Below are positions 6,658 through 11,757 of a stretch of 15,827 nt of DNA, in pieces. Position numbers and translations under genes: made by a program. Origin of the DNA: a bacterium (GTDB taxonomy: Bacteria > Patescibacteriota > Minisyncoccia > Phycocordibacterales > Phycocordibacteraceae); contig JAKAJJ010000006.1 in the NCBI GenBank assembly GCA_021813835.1, forward strand, positions 1-15,827. The letters run 5' to 3'. A model generated the notes under the pieces. The model was given only the letters and a program-made list of their open reading frames with translations, was not told where the DNA came from and made no database searches. How positions within the stretch are numbered: the first letter of the stretch is position 1; each line of letters opens with the position of its first letter.

Positions 6658-6698
6658 GCAGAAGGGCACCTTCCGCAATGCGGAAGGTGCCCTTCTGC
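6658..6698. repeat. Palindrome family 2, full copy between convergent genes
   Basis: The arms of 20 bp (GCAGAAGGGCACCTTCCGCA and its complement) flank a single A; they are identical to the 1590-1633 copy. On the left side GAACC (6653-6657) is the inverted counterpart of the GGTTC beside the first copy, so this copy is reversed. A partial duplicate (CCGCAGAAG at 6645-6653) precedes it. It again sits between convergent gene ends (kinase stop 6627, small membrane protein stop 6705). Confidence 0.85.
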
Positions 6699-6704
6699 AA
6701 CCGA

Positions 6705-6875
6705 TTATTTATTTTTGAGGATCGACTGCTGCAGCTGGAGATACTGCGCCTCGCTGTTATTCGCCGCGAAGGCGTCCGCGTTCGAGAAGGCGACGTGCAC
6801 GATGAGCGCCGTCGCGCCGGCGCCGGCGATGGTGACGAGCAGGATGGCGAAATAGGTGTTTATCCGTTCTTTCAT
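6705..6875 (-). CDS. Small one-helix membrane protein coupled to transketolase
   Basis: 56 residues: MKERINTYF, one hydrophobic helix (about 9-30, FAILLVTIAGAGATALIVHV), then a polar outside-facing tail rich in Asn, Ala and Gln ending LQQSILKNK. Its ATG overlaps the transketolase C-half stop (ATGA at 6872-6875), so translation is probably coupled. The type of overlap, the clean stop and the sensible membrane topology support a real gene. The family is not recognised. It could be a membrane-anchored small protein or a signal-anchored secreted peptide. It is not similar to the two roughly 90-residue membrane proteins at 9333 and 10919. Confidence 0.65.
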   Translation of the reverse strand: MKERINTYFAILLVTIAGAGATALIVHVAFSNADAFAANNSEAQYLQLQQSILKNK

Positions 6876-7867
6876 AGGGAAATGAGCGCGAGCGCCGCGG
6901 CGCGGATGTGCGGGGCGTCGAGCCCGTAGTGCGCGAGGAGCTCCTGCGGCTCGCCCGACTGGCCGAACTGGTCGGCGACGCCGAGCCGCAGGAGCGGCAT
7001 CGGGCGGCGCGCCGCGAGCAGTTCCGCGACCGCGCTCCCGAAGCCGCCTGCCGCCTGGTGCTCCTCGACGGTGACGACGCGCCGCGCGCGCGCGGCGGCG
7101 GCGAGTACCGCGTCTTCGTCGAGCGGCTTGACCGTCGGCACGTGGAGAACAATGACGCTCACGCCGTCGCGCCCGAGCGCGCGCGCGGCGCACAGCGCTT
7201 CGTAGGAGAGCGCGCCGGTCGACAGGAGCGCCACGTCCGCCTTCTCCGCGGCGGGCGGACTCCGCAGCAGGAGCGCATCCCCGATGGAAAAAGGCGTCTC
7301 GCTCGTCGTGAAGACGCTCGTCGGAGCGCGGCCGAAGCGGATGTACACCGGCCCGTCCGTCTTCGCCGCCGCGACGACGGCTTTCCGCGCTTCCTCTGCG
7401 TCGCCGGGCGCGATGACCGTCATCCCGGGGAGCATCCGCATCATCCCGAGGTCCTCGAGCATCTGGTGCGTCGCGCCGTCGGGGCCGACCGACACGCCCG
7501 CGTGCATTCCCATTATCTTCACCGGCATCCGGTTGAGCGCGATGGTCGTGCGGATCTGCTCGTAGTTCCTGCCCGGGCTGAAGCAGGCGTAGCTCGCGAT
7601 GAACGGGATCTTCCCCGCGGCGGCGAGCCCGCTCGCCGCCGTCGCCATATTCTGCTCGGCCACGCCCATTTCGATGAACCGCTCGGGAAACTCCTTCTCG
7701 AACTGCTCGGCGCGCGTGCTCTCCGCGAGGTCGGCGCAGAGGACGACCACGCGGGCGTCGGCTCTTCCCGCCTCGACGACGCCCGCGCCGAAGCCGTCGC
7801 GCGTCGGCTTCCGCTCGATATCGTCGGCGAAAACCTTCGCCGACAGTTTCGCGTGCGCATTAAGCAT
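6872..7867 (-). CDS. Transketolase C-terminal half (split transketolase)
   Basis: 331 residues covering the pyrimidine-binding and C-terminal domains. The motif RFIEMGVAEQNMATAASGLA contains the Glu that activates thiamine diphosphate; FIASYACFSPGRNYEQIR and MGMHAGVSVGPDGATHQMLEDLGMMR follow, as in transketolase/DXS-type second halves. The C-terminal domain has VVTVEEHQAAGGFGSAVAE. It pairs with the N half encoded just upstream to transfer two-carbon units between pentose, triose and hexose phosphates. Its ATG (7865-7867) overlaps the N-half stop by 8 bp, indicating translational coupling and 1:1 production. Split transketolases are well known in archaea and several bacterial lineages. No palindrome copy lies in this half. 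Confidence 0.92.
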   Translation of the reverse strand: MLNAHAKLSAKVFADDIERKPTRDGFGAGVVEAGRADARVVVLCADLAESTRAEQFEKEFPERFIEMGVAEQNMATAASGLAAAGKIPFIASYACFSPGRNYEQIRTTIALNRMPVKIMGMHAGVSVGPDGATHQMLEDLGMMRMLPGMTVIAPGDAEEARKAVVAAAKTDGPVYIRFGRAPTSVFTTSETPFSIGDALLLRSPPAAEKADVALLSTGALSYEALCAARALGRDGVSVIVLHVPTVKPLDEDAVLAAAARARRVVTVEEHQAAGGFGSAVAELLAARRPMPLLRLGVADQFGQSGEPQELLAHYGLDAPHIRAAALALISL

Positions 7868-8780
7868 ATTCGCCGGATATTTTCCCGCCCATGGTGCGGA
7901 TCTCCTTCAGGAACCGCTTCCCTTCCTCCTTCGTGGGCGGCTTGCCGTGCCAGCGGTAATCGAATTCGATGTCCGGCACGCCCTTCCCGGGGATGGTGTG
8001 CGCGAGGACGAGCGTCGGCTTCTCGTAGATCGCCTTCGCTTCGTCGATCGCGGCGATGAACGCCGGAATGTCGTGCCCGTCGACTTCGAGCACGTGCCAG
8101 TTGAACGCGCGGTATTTGTCCGCGAGCGGTTCGAGCGGCATCACGTCCTCCGTCATCCCGTCGATCTGGATGTTGTTGCGGTCGAGCACCGCCGTGAGGT
8201 TCGAGAGCTTGTGCTTCCCTGCGAACAGCGCCGCCTCCCAGGTATTCCCCTCGTTCTGCTCGCCATCGCTCATGAGGCAATACACATGTCGGGACGTACG
8301 ACGTCCCGACACTATGTCGGGACGGTCGGGACGGTCGGGACGTACGACGTCCCGACTTTTGCCGTCCATGCGGAAGGCGTACGCCATGCCCGCCGCCTGC
8401 GCGAGGCCTTCGCCGAGGGGCCCCGAGGTCGTCTCGAGGCCGGGCAGGCGCAGGCGCTCGGGGTGCCCCTGCAGCCGGCTGCCGAATTTCCGGAGCGTCA
8501 GACATTCCTCGACCGGAAAATAGCCGGAATGCGCCATCGCCGCGTAGCGCACGGGGACCGTGTGGCCGTTTGAGAGCACGAGCCGGTCGCGCTCCTCCCA
8601 GTCGGGGTTCTTGGGGTCGTGCTTCAGGATATGGAAATAGAACGCGGCGAAGATGTCCGCGAGGCCGAGGGGGCCGGCCGTGTGCCCGCTTCCGGCCGCG
8701 ACGAGCATCCGGATGACCGTCTCGCGGATAGCTTCCGCTTTTTTCTCAAGCTCGCGCGCCTCTTCGTCGGTGAGTGCCAT
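7860..8780 (-). CDS. Transketolase N-terminal half carrying an in-frame REP insertion
   Basis: 306 residues, the thiamine-diphosphate (PP) domain. Motifs in order: AAGSGHTAGPLGLADIFAAFYF, VLSNGHTVPVRYAAMAHSGYF, LQGHPER, TTSGPLGEGLAQAAGMA, then MSDGEQNEGNTWEAA (the GDG-type diphosphate/Mg motif) and LDRNNIQIDG. Between DGK and VYCLMSDGE, where relatives have only a few residues, residues 142-165 read SRDVVRPDRPDRPDIVSGRRTSRH and are encoded almost entirely by two palindrome copies (8287-8356). The frame is kept and all cofactor motifs remain, so the protein is probably active with an extra surface loop. The start is the ATG at 8780; a GTG two codons earlier is possible, but TATCCT lies 6 nt before the ATG, suggesting a leaderless mRNA. 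It is followed directly by the C half. Confidence 0.92.
   Translation of the reverse strand: MALTDEEARELEKKAEAIRETVIRMLVAAGSGHTAGPLGLADIFAAFYFHILKHDPKNPDWEERDRLVLSNGHTVPVRYAAMAHSGYFPVEECLTLRKFGSRLQGHPERLRLPGLETTSGPLGEGLAQAAGMAYAFRMDGKSRDVVRPDRPDRPDIVSGRRTSRHVYCLMSDGEQNEGNTWEAALFAGKHKLSNLTAVLDRNNIQIDGMTEDVMPLEPLADKYRAFNWHVLEVDGHDIPAFIAAIDEAKAIYEKPTLVLAHTIPGKGVPDIEFDYRWHGKPPTKEEGKRFLKEIRTMGGKISGEYA
8287..8311 (-). repeat. REP-like palindrome copy 4, inside transketolase N half
   Basis: The arms TGTCGGGACGT / ACGTCCCGACA flank ACG (minus orientation). It is translated on the minus strand in frame TCG-GGA-CGT as SGRRTSRH, the same frame and peptide as the copy within the transposase gene. Confidence 0.9.
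8316..8356 (-). repeat. REP-like palindrome copy 5 with two extra 9-bp half-units
   Basis: The perfect palindrome at 8334-8356 (arms GTCGGGACGT / ACGTCCCGAC around ACG) is preceded by two direct 9-bp repeats GTCGGGACG at 8316-8324 and 8325-8333. On the minus strand the 9-bp units are read as Arg-Pro-Asp, three times. The frame (CGG-GAC-GTC) differs from that of copy 4. Four bases separate this copy from copy 4. Confidence 0.9.
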
Positions 8781-8786
8781 GTGCAC

Positions 8787-8792
8787 AGGATA
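8787..8792 (-). promoter_or_regulatory. -10 element TATCCT of the transketolase genes, leaderless
   Basis: TATCCT on the minus strand is followed by 6 nt and then the ATG at 8780, so transcription is expected to start at or next to the start codon. Confidence 0.5.
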
Positions 8793-8810
8793 ACACGCAC
8801 GCCGCCCGTG

Positions 8811-9317
8811 CTAGAAATTACAAAACGGCGCGCCCCACCAGCCCGTGTTCCTATTGACTCCCGATTGACATGCACCCGTCGACATATATACCAATATCGC
8901 ATACGAGTTAGCCGACCCCCAGACATATTGACTGCCATCACTCACGAGAATTTGCGCGATGGAAGAAATGTCTTTCGGCACGAGATAGGTCGATAAGTTC
9001 GATATGGCATAGCCATTGTTTGGGGAGCCATACTGCGGATACGTATTGTTATCACTGTAGTAAAGTTCCATTGCTGTCTTGAGAGACTTGACGTCTGCCA
9101 TACGGGCAGCGTCGTTTCCTTTTGTGCGCGCCGTGTTCAGGGAGGCGAGCACGACGGAGGAAAGGATGCCGATGATGGCGATGACGACGAGGAGTTCGAT
9201 GAGGGTAAACCCGGAAGACCGGGTTTGCTCCCTGCGCTCGTTCGCAAAAGAAAAATCAGAATTTCTCTTTTGACTCGCTCGCTTGGTAGTGAATCCTCGT
9301 GGGGAGATGCGAGACAT
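8811..9317 (-). CDS. Type IV pseudopilin-like protein (module 2)
   Basis: 168 residues. The prepilin signature is RSSGFTLIELLVVIAIIGILSSVVLASL: prepilin peptidase cleavage is expected between G36 and F37, and the mature Glu5 (E41) is present. The leader of 36 residues is long, and the true start could be an alternative codon nearer the G; no other ATG is available. The globular part has two Cys (AILVYMSTGACQSG and GAPFCNF) that could form a C-terminal disulfide loop, and the segment DVKSLKTAMELYYSDNNTYP is typical of pseudopilins. It is probably assembled at the membrane into a pilus or secretion pseudopilus; no assembly ATPase or prepilin peptidase lies in the window. It starts 15 bp after the small membrane protein upstream, so the two are likely cotranscribed. 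Confidence 0.85.
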   Translation of the reverse strand: MSRISPRGFTTKRASQKRNSDFSFANERREQTRSSGFTLIELLVVIAIIGILSSVVLASLNTARTKGNDAARMADVKSLKTAMELYYSDNNTYPQYGSPNNGYAISNLSTYLVPKDISSIAQILVSDGSQYVWGSANSYAILVYMSTGACQSGVNRNTGWWGAPFCNF

Positions 9318-9332
9318 ATTTTATATAAGAAA

Positions 9333-9602
9333 TTACGGCATCGGTGCGCCGGGCGATACAAGAACGTTCTGTCCTTCCTTAAAGACAGGGTGCGGTGCAG
9401 ACATACTTCCACCGGAAAATAACATGAAGAAAGTGAAGAGTATTCCGATGACAGCAATGCCGAGCAGCGCGTAATTCGCCTGTTCCCTGGTCGAGACGAT
9501 GCCCGTCTTGAGCACGAGCCGCGCGAGCACGGGCGACTGCGCCGCTGCCGTCGGCCGAGCGAACTCCTGGTCTTCGTTGAATTGCAGGTCGGCATCGGTC
9601 AT
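9333..9602 (-). CDS. Small membrane protein paired with pseudopilin (module 2)
   Basis: 89 residues: an acidic, Gln-rich N terminus (MTDADLQFNEDQEF), a conserved stretch LARLVLKTGIVSTREQANY, one membrane helix (about 46-63, LLGIAVIGILFTFFMLF), and a short Pro-rich outer tail. It is clearly a paralogue of the protein at 10919-11188 (shared LARLVL.TGIVST..QA.Y.LLGIA), and both precede a pseudopilin. The function is unknown; the pairing suggests a role in pilin assembly or anchoring. The start at 9602 follows a TATACT box by 6 nt, so the mRNA appears leaderless. The tail VSPGAPMP ends 15 bp before the pilin start. Confidence 0.75.
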   Translation of the reverse strand: MTDADLQFNEDQEFARPTAAAQSPVLARLVLKTGIVSTREQANYALLGIAVIGILFTFFMLFSGGSMSAPHPVFKEGQNVLVSPGAPMP

Positions 9603-9608
9603 ACGAAA

Positions 9609-9614
9609 AGTATA
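9609..9614 (-). promoter_or_regulatory. -10 element TATACT of pseudopilin module 2, leaderless
   Basis: TATACT on the minus strand is 6 nt from the ATG at 9602 and directly abuts the stop codon of the preceding RPE-like gene (9615-9617). Confidence 0.55.
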
Positions 9615-10337
9615 CTACACGCCGTACGGGCTCTGGAGCGCCTCGAGCGCCGCGACGGCGGCGGCCGGATTCTCGGCGCGCAGGATGGCGGAACCGACGA
9701 CGAGGTTCGCGACGCCGAGGACGGCGATCTCCTTCGCATGCGCGAGCGTGACGCCGCCGTCCACCTGGAGCGGAATATCCGGATACCGCGCGCGGATTTC
9801 CTGTACTTTTTTGAGCGCGCGCGGGTCGAAGGGCTCGCCCTGCCGTCCGACGCGCGCGATGCCCATGCACTGGATGAAATCGATTTCCGCGGCGCAGGAC
9901 GCGAGGGGCGCGAGGCCGCCGGCGACGTTCACCGCGAGCCCGAAGGACGCGAGGGGCGCCTGGGAAAATTCGGCGCCGCCGCCGTAGCGGCGGCGCAGAC
10001 CTTTGAAGAACGCCGCGAGGTCCGGCGCGGCCTCGGGATGGACGACGAAGCGCGACGCGCCGAGCGCAATCCACGCGCCGACTGCGTCCGCCGCGTCGAA
10101 GCACATCAGGTCGATCTCGTACTGGATGCAATCGAGGTGCGGGAGCATCTCGCCGCGCGCGGCCATCCCTGCGAGTTCCGCGGGCGCCGTGTACGGCCAG
10201 GAGGCCGGCGCGGCGAGCCGGCCGTCGACGACGTCGATTTGTATCCGCGAGACCGGAGGGATTGGGGCGAGAAGCGCGAGCGTCTCTTCGAGATTTTTGC
10301 GCGAGGAAGGGAGCACGGCCGGGACGACGAGGCTCAT
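9615..10337 (-). CDS. Ribulose-phosphate 3-epimerase-like protein (divergent)
   Basis: 240 residues, a single TIM-barrel enzyme resembling ribulose-5-phosphate 3-epimerase. Family landmarks are VVPAVLP at strand 1, IQIDVVDG (D35, D38), YEIDLM (73-78), VVHPEAA, FIQCMGIARVGRQGEPFDPRALKKV and PLQVDGGV (D193). The enzyme interconverts ribulose 5-phosphate and xylulose 5-phosphate, which fits RpiB and transketolase nearby. It is divergent at key sites: canonical enzymes have HxDVMDG and DVHLM, where both His are metal ligands; here these are Q33 and D76. The two catalytic Asp (D35, D193) remain. The substrate or metal use may therefore differ, and another phosphosugar epimerase is possible. It sits between the two small-membrane-protein/pseudopilin modules, with its own TATACT box. 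Confidence 0.75.
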   Translation of the reverse strand: MSLVVPAVLPSSRKNLEETLALLAPIPPVSRIQIDVVDGRLAAPASWPYTAPAELAGMAARGEMLPHLDCIQYEIDLMCFDAADAVGAWIALGASRFVVHPEAAPDLAAFFKGLRRRYGGGAEFSQAPLASFGLAVNVAGGLAPLASCAAEIDFIQCMGIARVGRQGEPFDPRALKKVQEIRARYPDIPLQVDGGVTLAHAKEIAVLGVANLVVGSAILRAENPAAAVAALEALQSPYGV

Positions 10338-10343
10338 AGGGCA

Positions 10344-10349
10344 AGTATA
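10344..10349 (-). promoter_or_regulatory. -10 element TATACT of the RPE-like gene, leaderless
   Basis: TATACT on the minus strand is followed by exactly 6 nt (TGCCCT) and the ATG at 10337, placing the transcription start at the A of the start codon. Confidence 0.55.
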
Positions 10350-10394
10350 GGACAGAAAGAACCGGGACCCGGCAGGTGCGAGGGAGAAGCGCCT

Positions 10395-10922
10395 CTATAA
10401 GTCTAACCGCAAAACGCATTGGACGTATGCGGAAGTTGCGCCCGAGTAGGAGTCGCTCGGGCACGTACCTCCCGGTTCTAGCAAATAGTCAACATAGTAC
10501 CCCACGGGCCATGTCGGCGGAGAACCGCCCCAGTTGGCCGGCGTAAGCAATAGGAATCCCCCGTATCCGCGAGTGCCATCGGTCGGGTCTGTCGGCTTTT
10601 TTATGTACGGAGCGAAATAAGCGTCGACCGTGGCGTTTGCGACATAAGAACTCCATCCTCCGAAACAGCTTGTGCTTATGCATGGGTATTGGTAGGAAAC
10701 ATTCGGGAGCGTCCCGCCGATACCAAGATTAAATGCCGTCCGAAGCTCAATTGCCTCAGAATTCCGCGAGACATTTCTTGCCTTGACACGCGCACTATTG
10801 AGAGAAACGATAACGATAGACGAGAGAACGCCGATTATGGAAATGACGACAAGAAGCTCGATAAGCGTAAACCCCCGCAGAGAAGACCCGTGGAGACTCG
10901 TACGGGGCCTCATAATACTCAT
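10395..10922 (-). CDS. Type IV pseudopilin-like protein (module 1)
   Basis: 175 residues. The prepilin signature SLRGFTLIELLVVISIIGVLSSIV has G17/F18 at the cleavage site and Glu5 (E22). The conserved start of the globular domain is SLNSARVKARNVSRNSEAIELRTAF. The rest (YPCISTSCFGGW, PTDPTDGTRGYGGFLLL, LLEPGGTCPS, YVQCVLRL) has four Cys, which could form two disulfides, and differs strongly from the module 2 pilin. The ATG overlaps the stop of the upstream small membrane protein by 4 bp (ATGA, 10919-10922), indicating a tightly coupled pair. The start was chosen on that overlap; an ATG three codons later is an alternative. Confidence 0.85.
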   Translation of the reverse strand: MSIMRPRTSLHGSSLRGFTLIELLVVISIIGVLSSIVIVSLNSARVKARNVSRNSEAIELRTAFNLGIGGTLPNVSYQYPCISTSCFGGWSSYVANATVDAYFAPYIKKPTDPTDGTRGYGGFLLLTPANWGGSPPTWPVGYYVDYLLEPGGTCPSDSYSGATSAYVQCVLRLDL

Positions 10923-11188
10923 CGGGAGGGCCCGCGGCCCATCCCGGGCGCTGTGAGTGCCCGCATCTCCTCCGCTGGAGTCAGCGCTGGCGAACTGACC
11001 CTCGCAAACATAGGGATTGCAAAAGTAAGAATGATGAAGAAAATCGCAATTCCGAGGAGAACGTACTGGGCCTGTTTATCGGTAGAAACAATGCCCGTCG
11101 CCAGTACGAGCCTGGCGAGAAGCGGCTTCCGCTCCGCCTGCGCCGGATGTTGGTACTGCTGCTCTTCGTCGAATTGGATGTCCGCCAT
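10919..11188 (-). CDS. Small membrane protein paired with pseudopilin (module 1)
   Basis: 89 residues, the same length as its paralogue at 9333-9602. The acidic/Gln-rich start is MADIQFDEEQQYQHP, then LLARLVLATGIVSTDKQAQY, one membrane helix (about 46-63, LLGIAIFFIILTFAIPMF) and a Pro/Arg outer tail. It is coupled by ATGA overlap to the following pseudopilin. The conserved half is the cytoplasmic LARLVL.TGIVST block next to the helix; the two tails differ, as do the two pilins, which suggests co-diversification. Function unknown. The TATACT box lies 27 nt upstream, giving a leader of roughly 20 nt. Confidence 0.75.
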   Translation of the reverse strand: MADIQFDEEQQYQHPAQAERKPLLARLVLATGIVSTDKQAQYVLLGIAIFFIILTFAIPMFARVSSPALTPAEEMRALTAPGMGRGPSR

Positions 11189-11215
11189 TGCAGGTATGTG
11201 CTACTGGATGCGATA

Positions 11216-11221
11216 AGTATA
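11216..11221 (-). promoter_or_regulatory. -10 element TATACT of pseudopilin module 1
   Basis: TATACT on the minus strand lies 27 nt before the ATG at 11188, in the 41-bp gap after rpiB. A short leader of about 20 nt without a clear Shine-Dalgarno site is expected. Confidence 0.45.
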
Positions 11222-11229
11222 CTCCTCCC

Positions 11230-11712
11230 CTAGAACTTCGCGAGGCGGCGGGAGTGGCGCGGCGAGGCGGAGAACGGCGTATCCAGGAATATGCGCACGG
11301 CCTCTTCGGCTTCTTCGCCGCTTACGAAGCGCGCGCCGATGGAGAGCACGTTCGCGTCGTTGTGCCGGCGCGCGAGCCGCACGAGGTCGAAGCCGTCCTG
11401 CGAGCGGCCGCCTTCGATGTCGAGCGCCGCCGTCACCTCCATCTCGCCGTAAAACACGGCGGCGCGGACGCCGGGAATGCGGTTTGCGCACATCGCTTCG
11501 CCCTGCCCGCTCCCGCCGACGATGATGCCGCGCGCGTCAAGCTCGTCGGCGACCCGTTTCGCAAGCGGCGTCACGAAATCCGGATAGTCGTCGCCCGGGT
11601 CGAGCGCGTACGCGCCGAGGTCTTCCAGGTCGTATCCCAGGGTGCGGATGTGCTCAAGGAGGGCGTTCTTGAGCGTGAATCCGGCGTGGTCTGCGGCGAA
11701 GTACACCTTCAT
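11230..11712 (-). CDS. rpiB: Ribose-5-phosphate isomerase B
   Basis: 160 residues of the RpiB/LacAB family. Motifs: MKVYFAADHAGFTLKN (D8, H9), DLGAYALDPGDDYPDF, IIVGGSGQGEAMCANRIPGVRAA (64-86), and RRHNDANVLSIGAR. It interconverts ribose 5-phosphate and ribulose 5-phosphate. The loop that carries the catalytic Cys in the E. coli type enzyme (CGTG) reads GGSGQGE here, as in the actinobacterial (Mycobacterium tuberculosis) type where a Glu acts as base; E72 is the candidate. The gene follows gapdh by 45 bp containing a decayed palindrome copy. There is no Shine-Dalgarno site; an A-rich leader (AAAAAAAT) precedes the ATG. It is likely cotranscribed with gapdh, since no clear -10 box was found. 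Confidence 0.9.
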   Translation of the reverse strand: MKVYFAADHAGFTLKNALLEHIRTLGYDLEDLGAYALDPGDDYPDFVTPLAKRVADELDARGIIVGGSGQGEAMCANRIPGVRAAVFYGEMEVTAALDIEGGRSQDGFDLVRLARRHNDANVLSIGARFVSGEEAEEAVRIFLDTPFSASPRHSRRLAKF

Positions 11713-11736
11713 ATTTTTTTCATGCCATCCGTATCC

Positions 11737-11755
11737 AGGGACATCGTAAGTCCCT
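11737..11755 (+). repeat. Decayed REP-like palindrome, between gapdh and rpiB
   Basis: The sequence AGGGAC-ATCGTAA-GTCCCT matches the core GGGAC-GTCGTAC-GTCCC of the intact copies at all but two positions, with the outer arms lost. The orientation is plus (CGT centre). It lies 2 bp after the gapdh stop. Confidence 0.65.
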
Positions 11756-11757
11756 AA

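Noticed and set aside
7860..7867. Frameshift splitting a single transketolase gene
   Set aside because: Both halves have complete domains and a clean ATG/stop overlap; split transketolases are a known natural arrangement.
6908..8059. Plus-strand open frame of 383 codons over the transketolase genes
   Set aside because: It is a shadow of the strongly supported minus-strand transketolase frames; Arg-rich composition and no domain.
8287..8356. CRISPR-like array from the repeated GTCGGGACG units
   Set aside because: The repeats are palindromic, lie inside a coding frame, have no regular unique spacers, and no cas gene is present.
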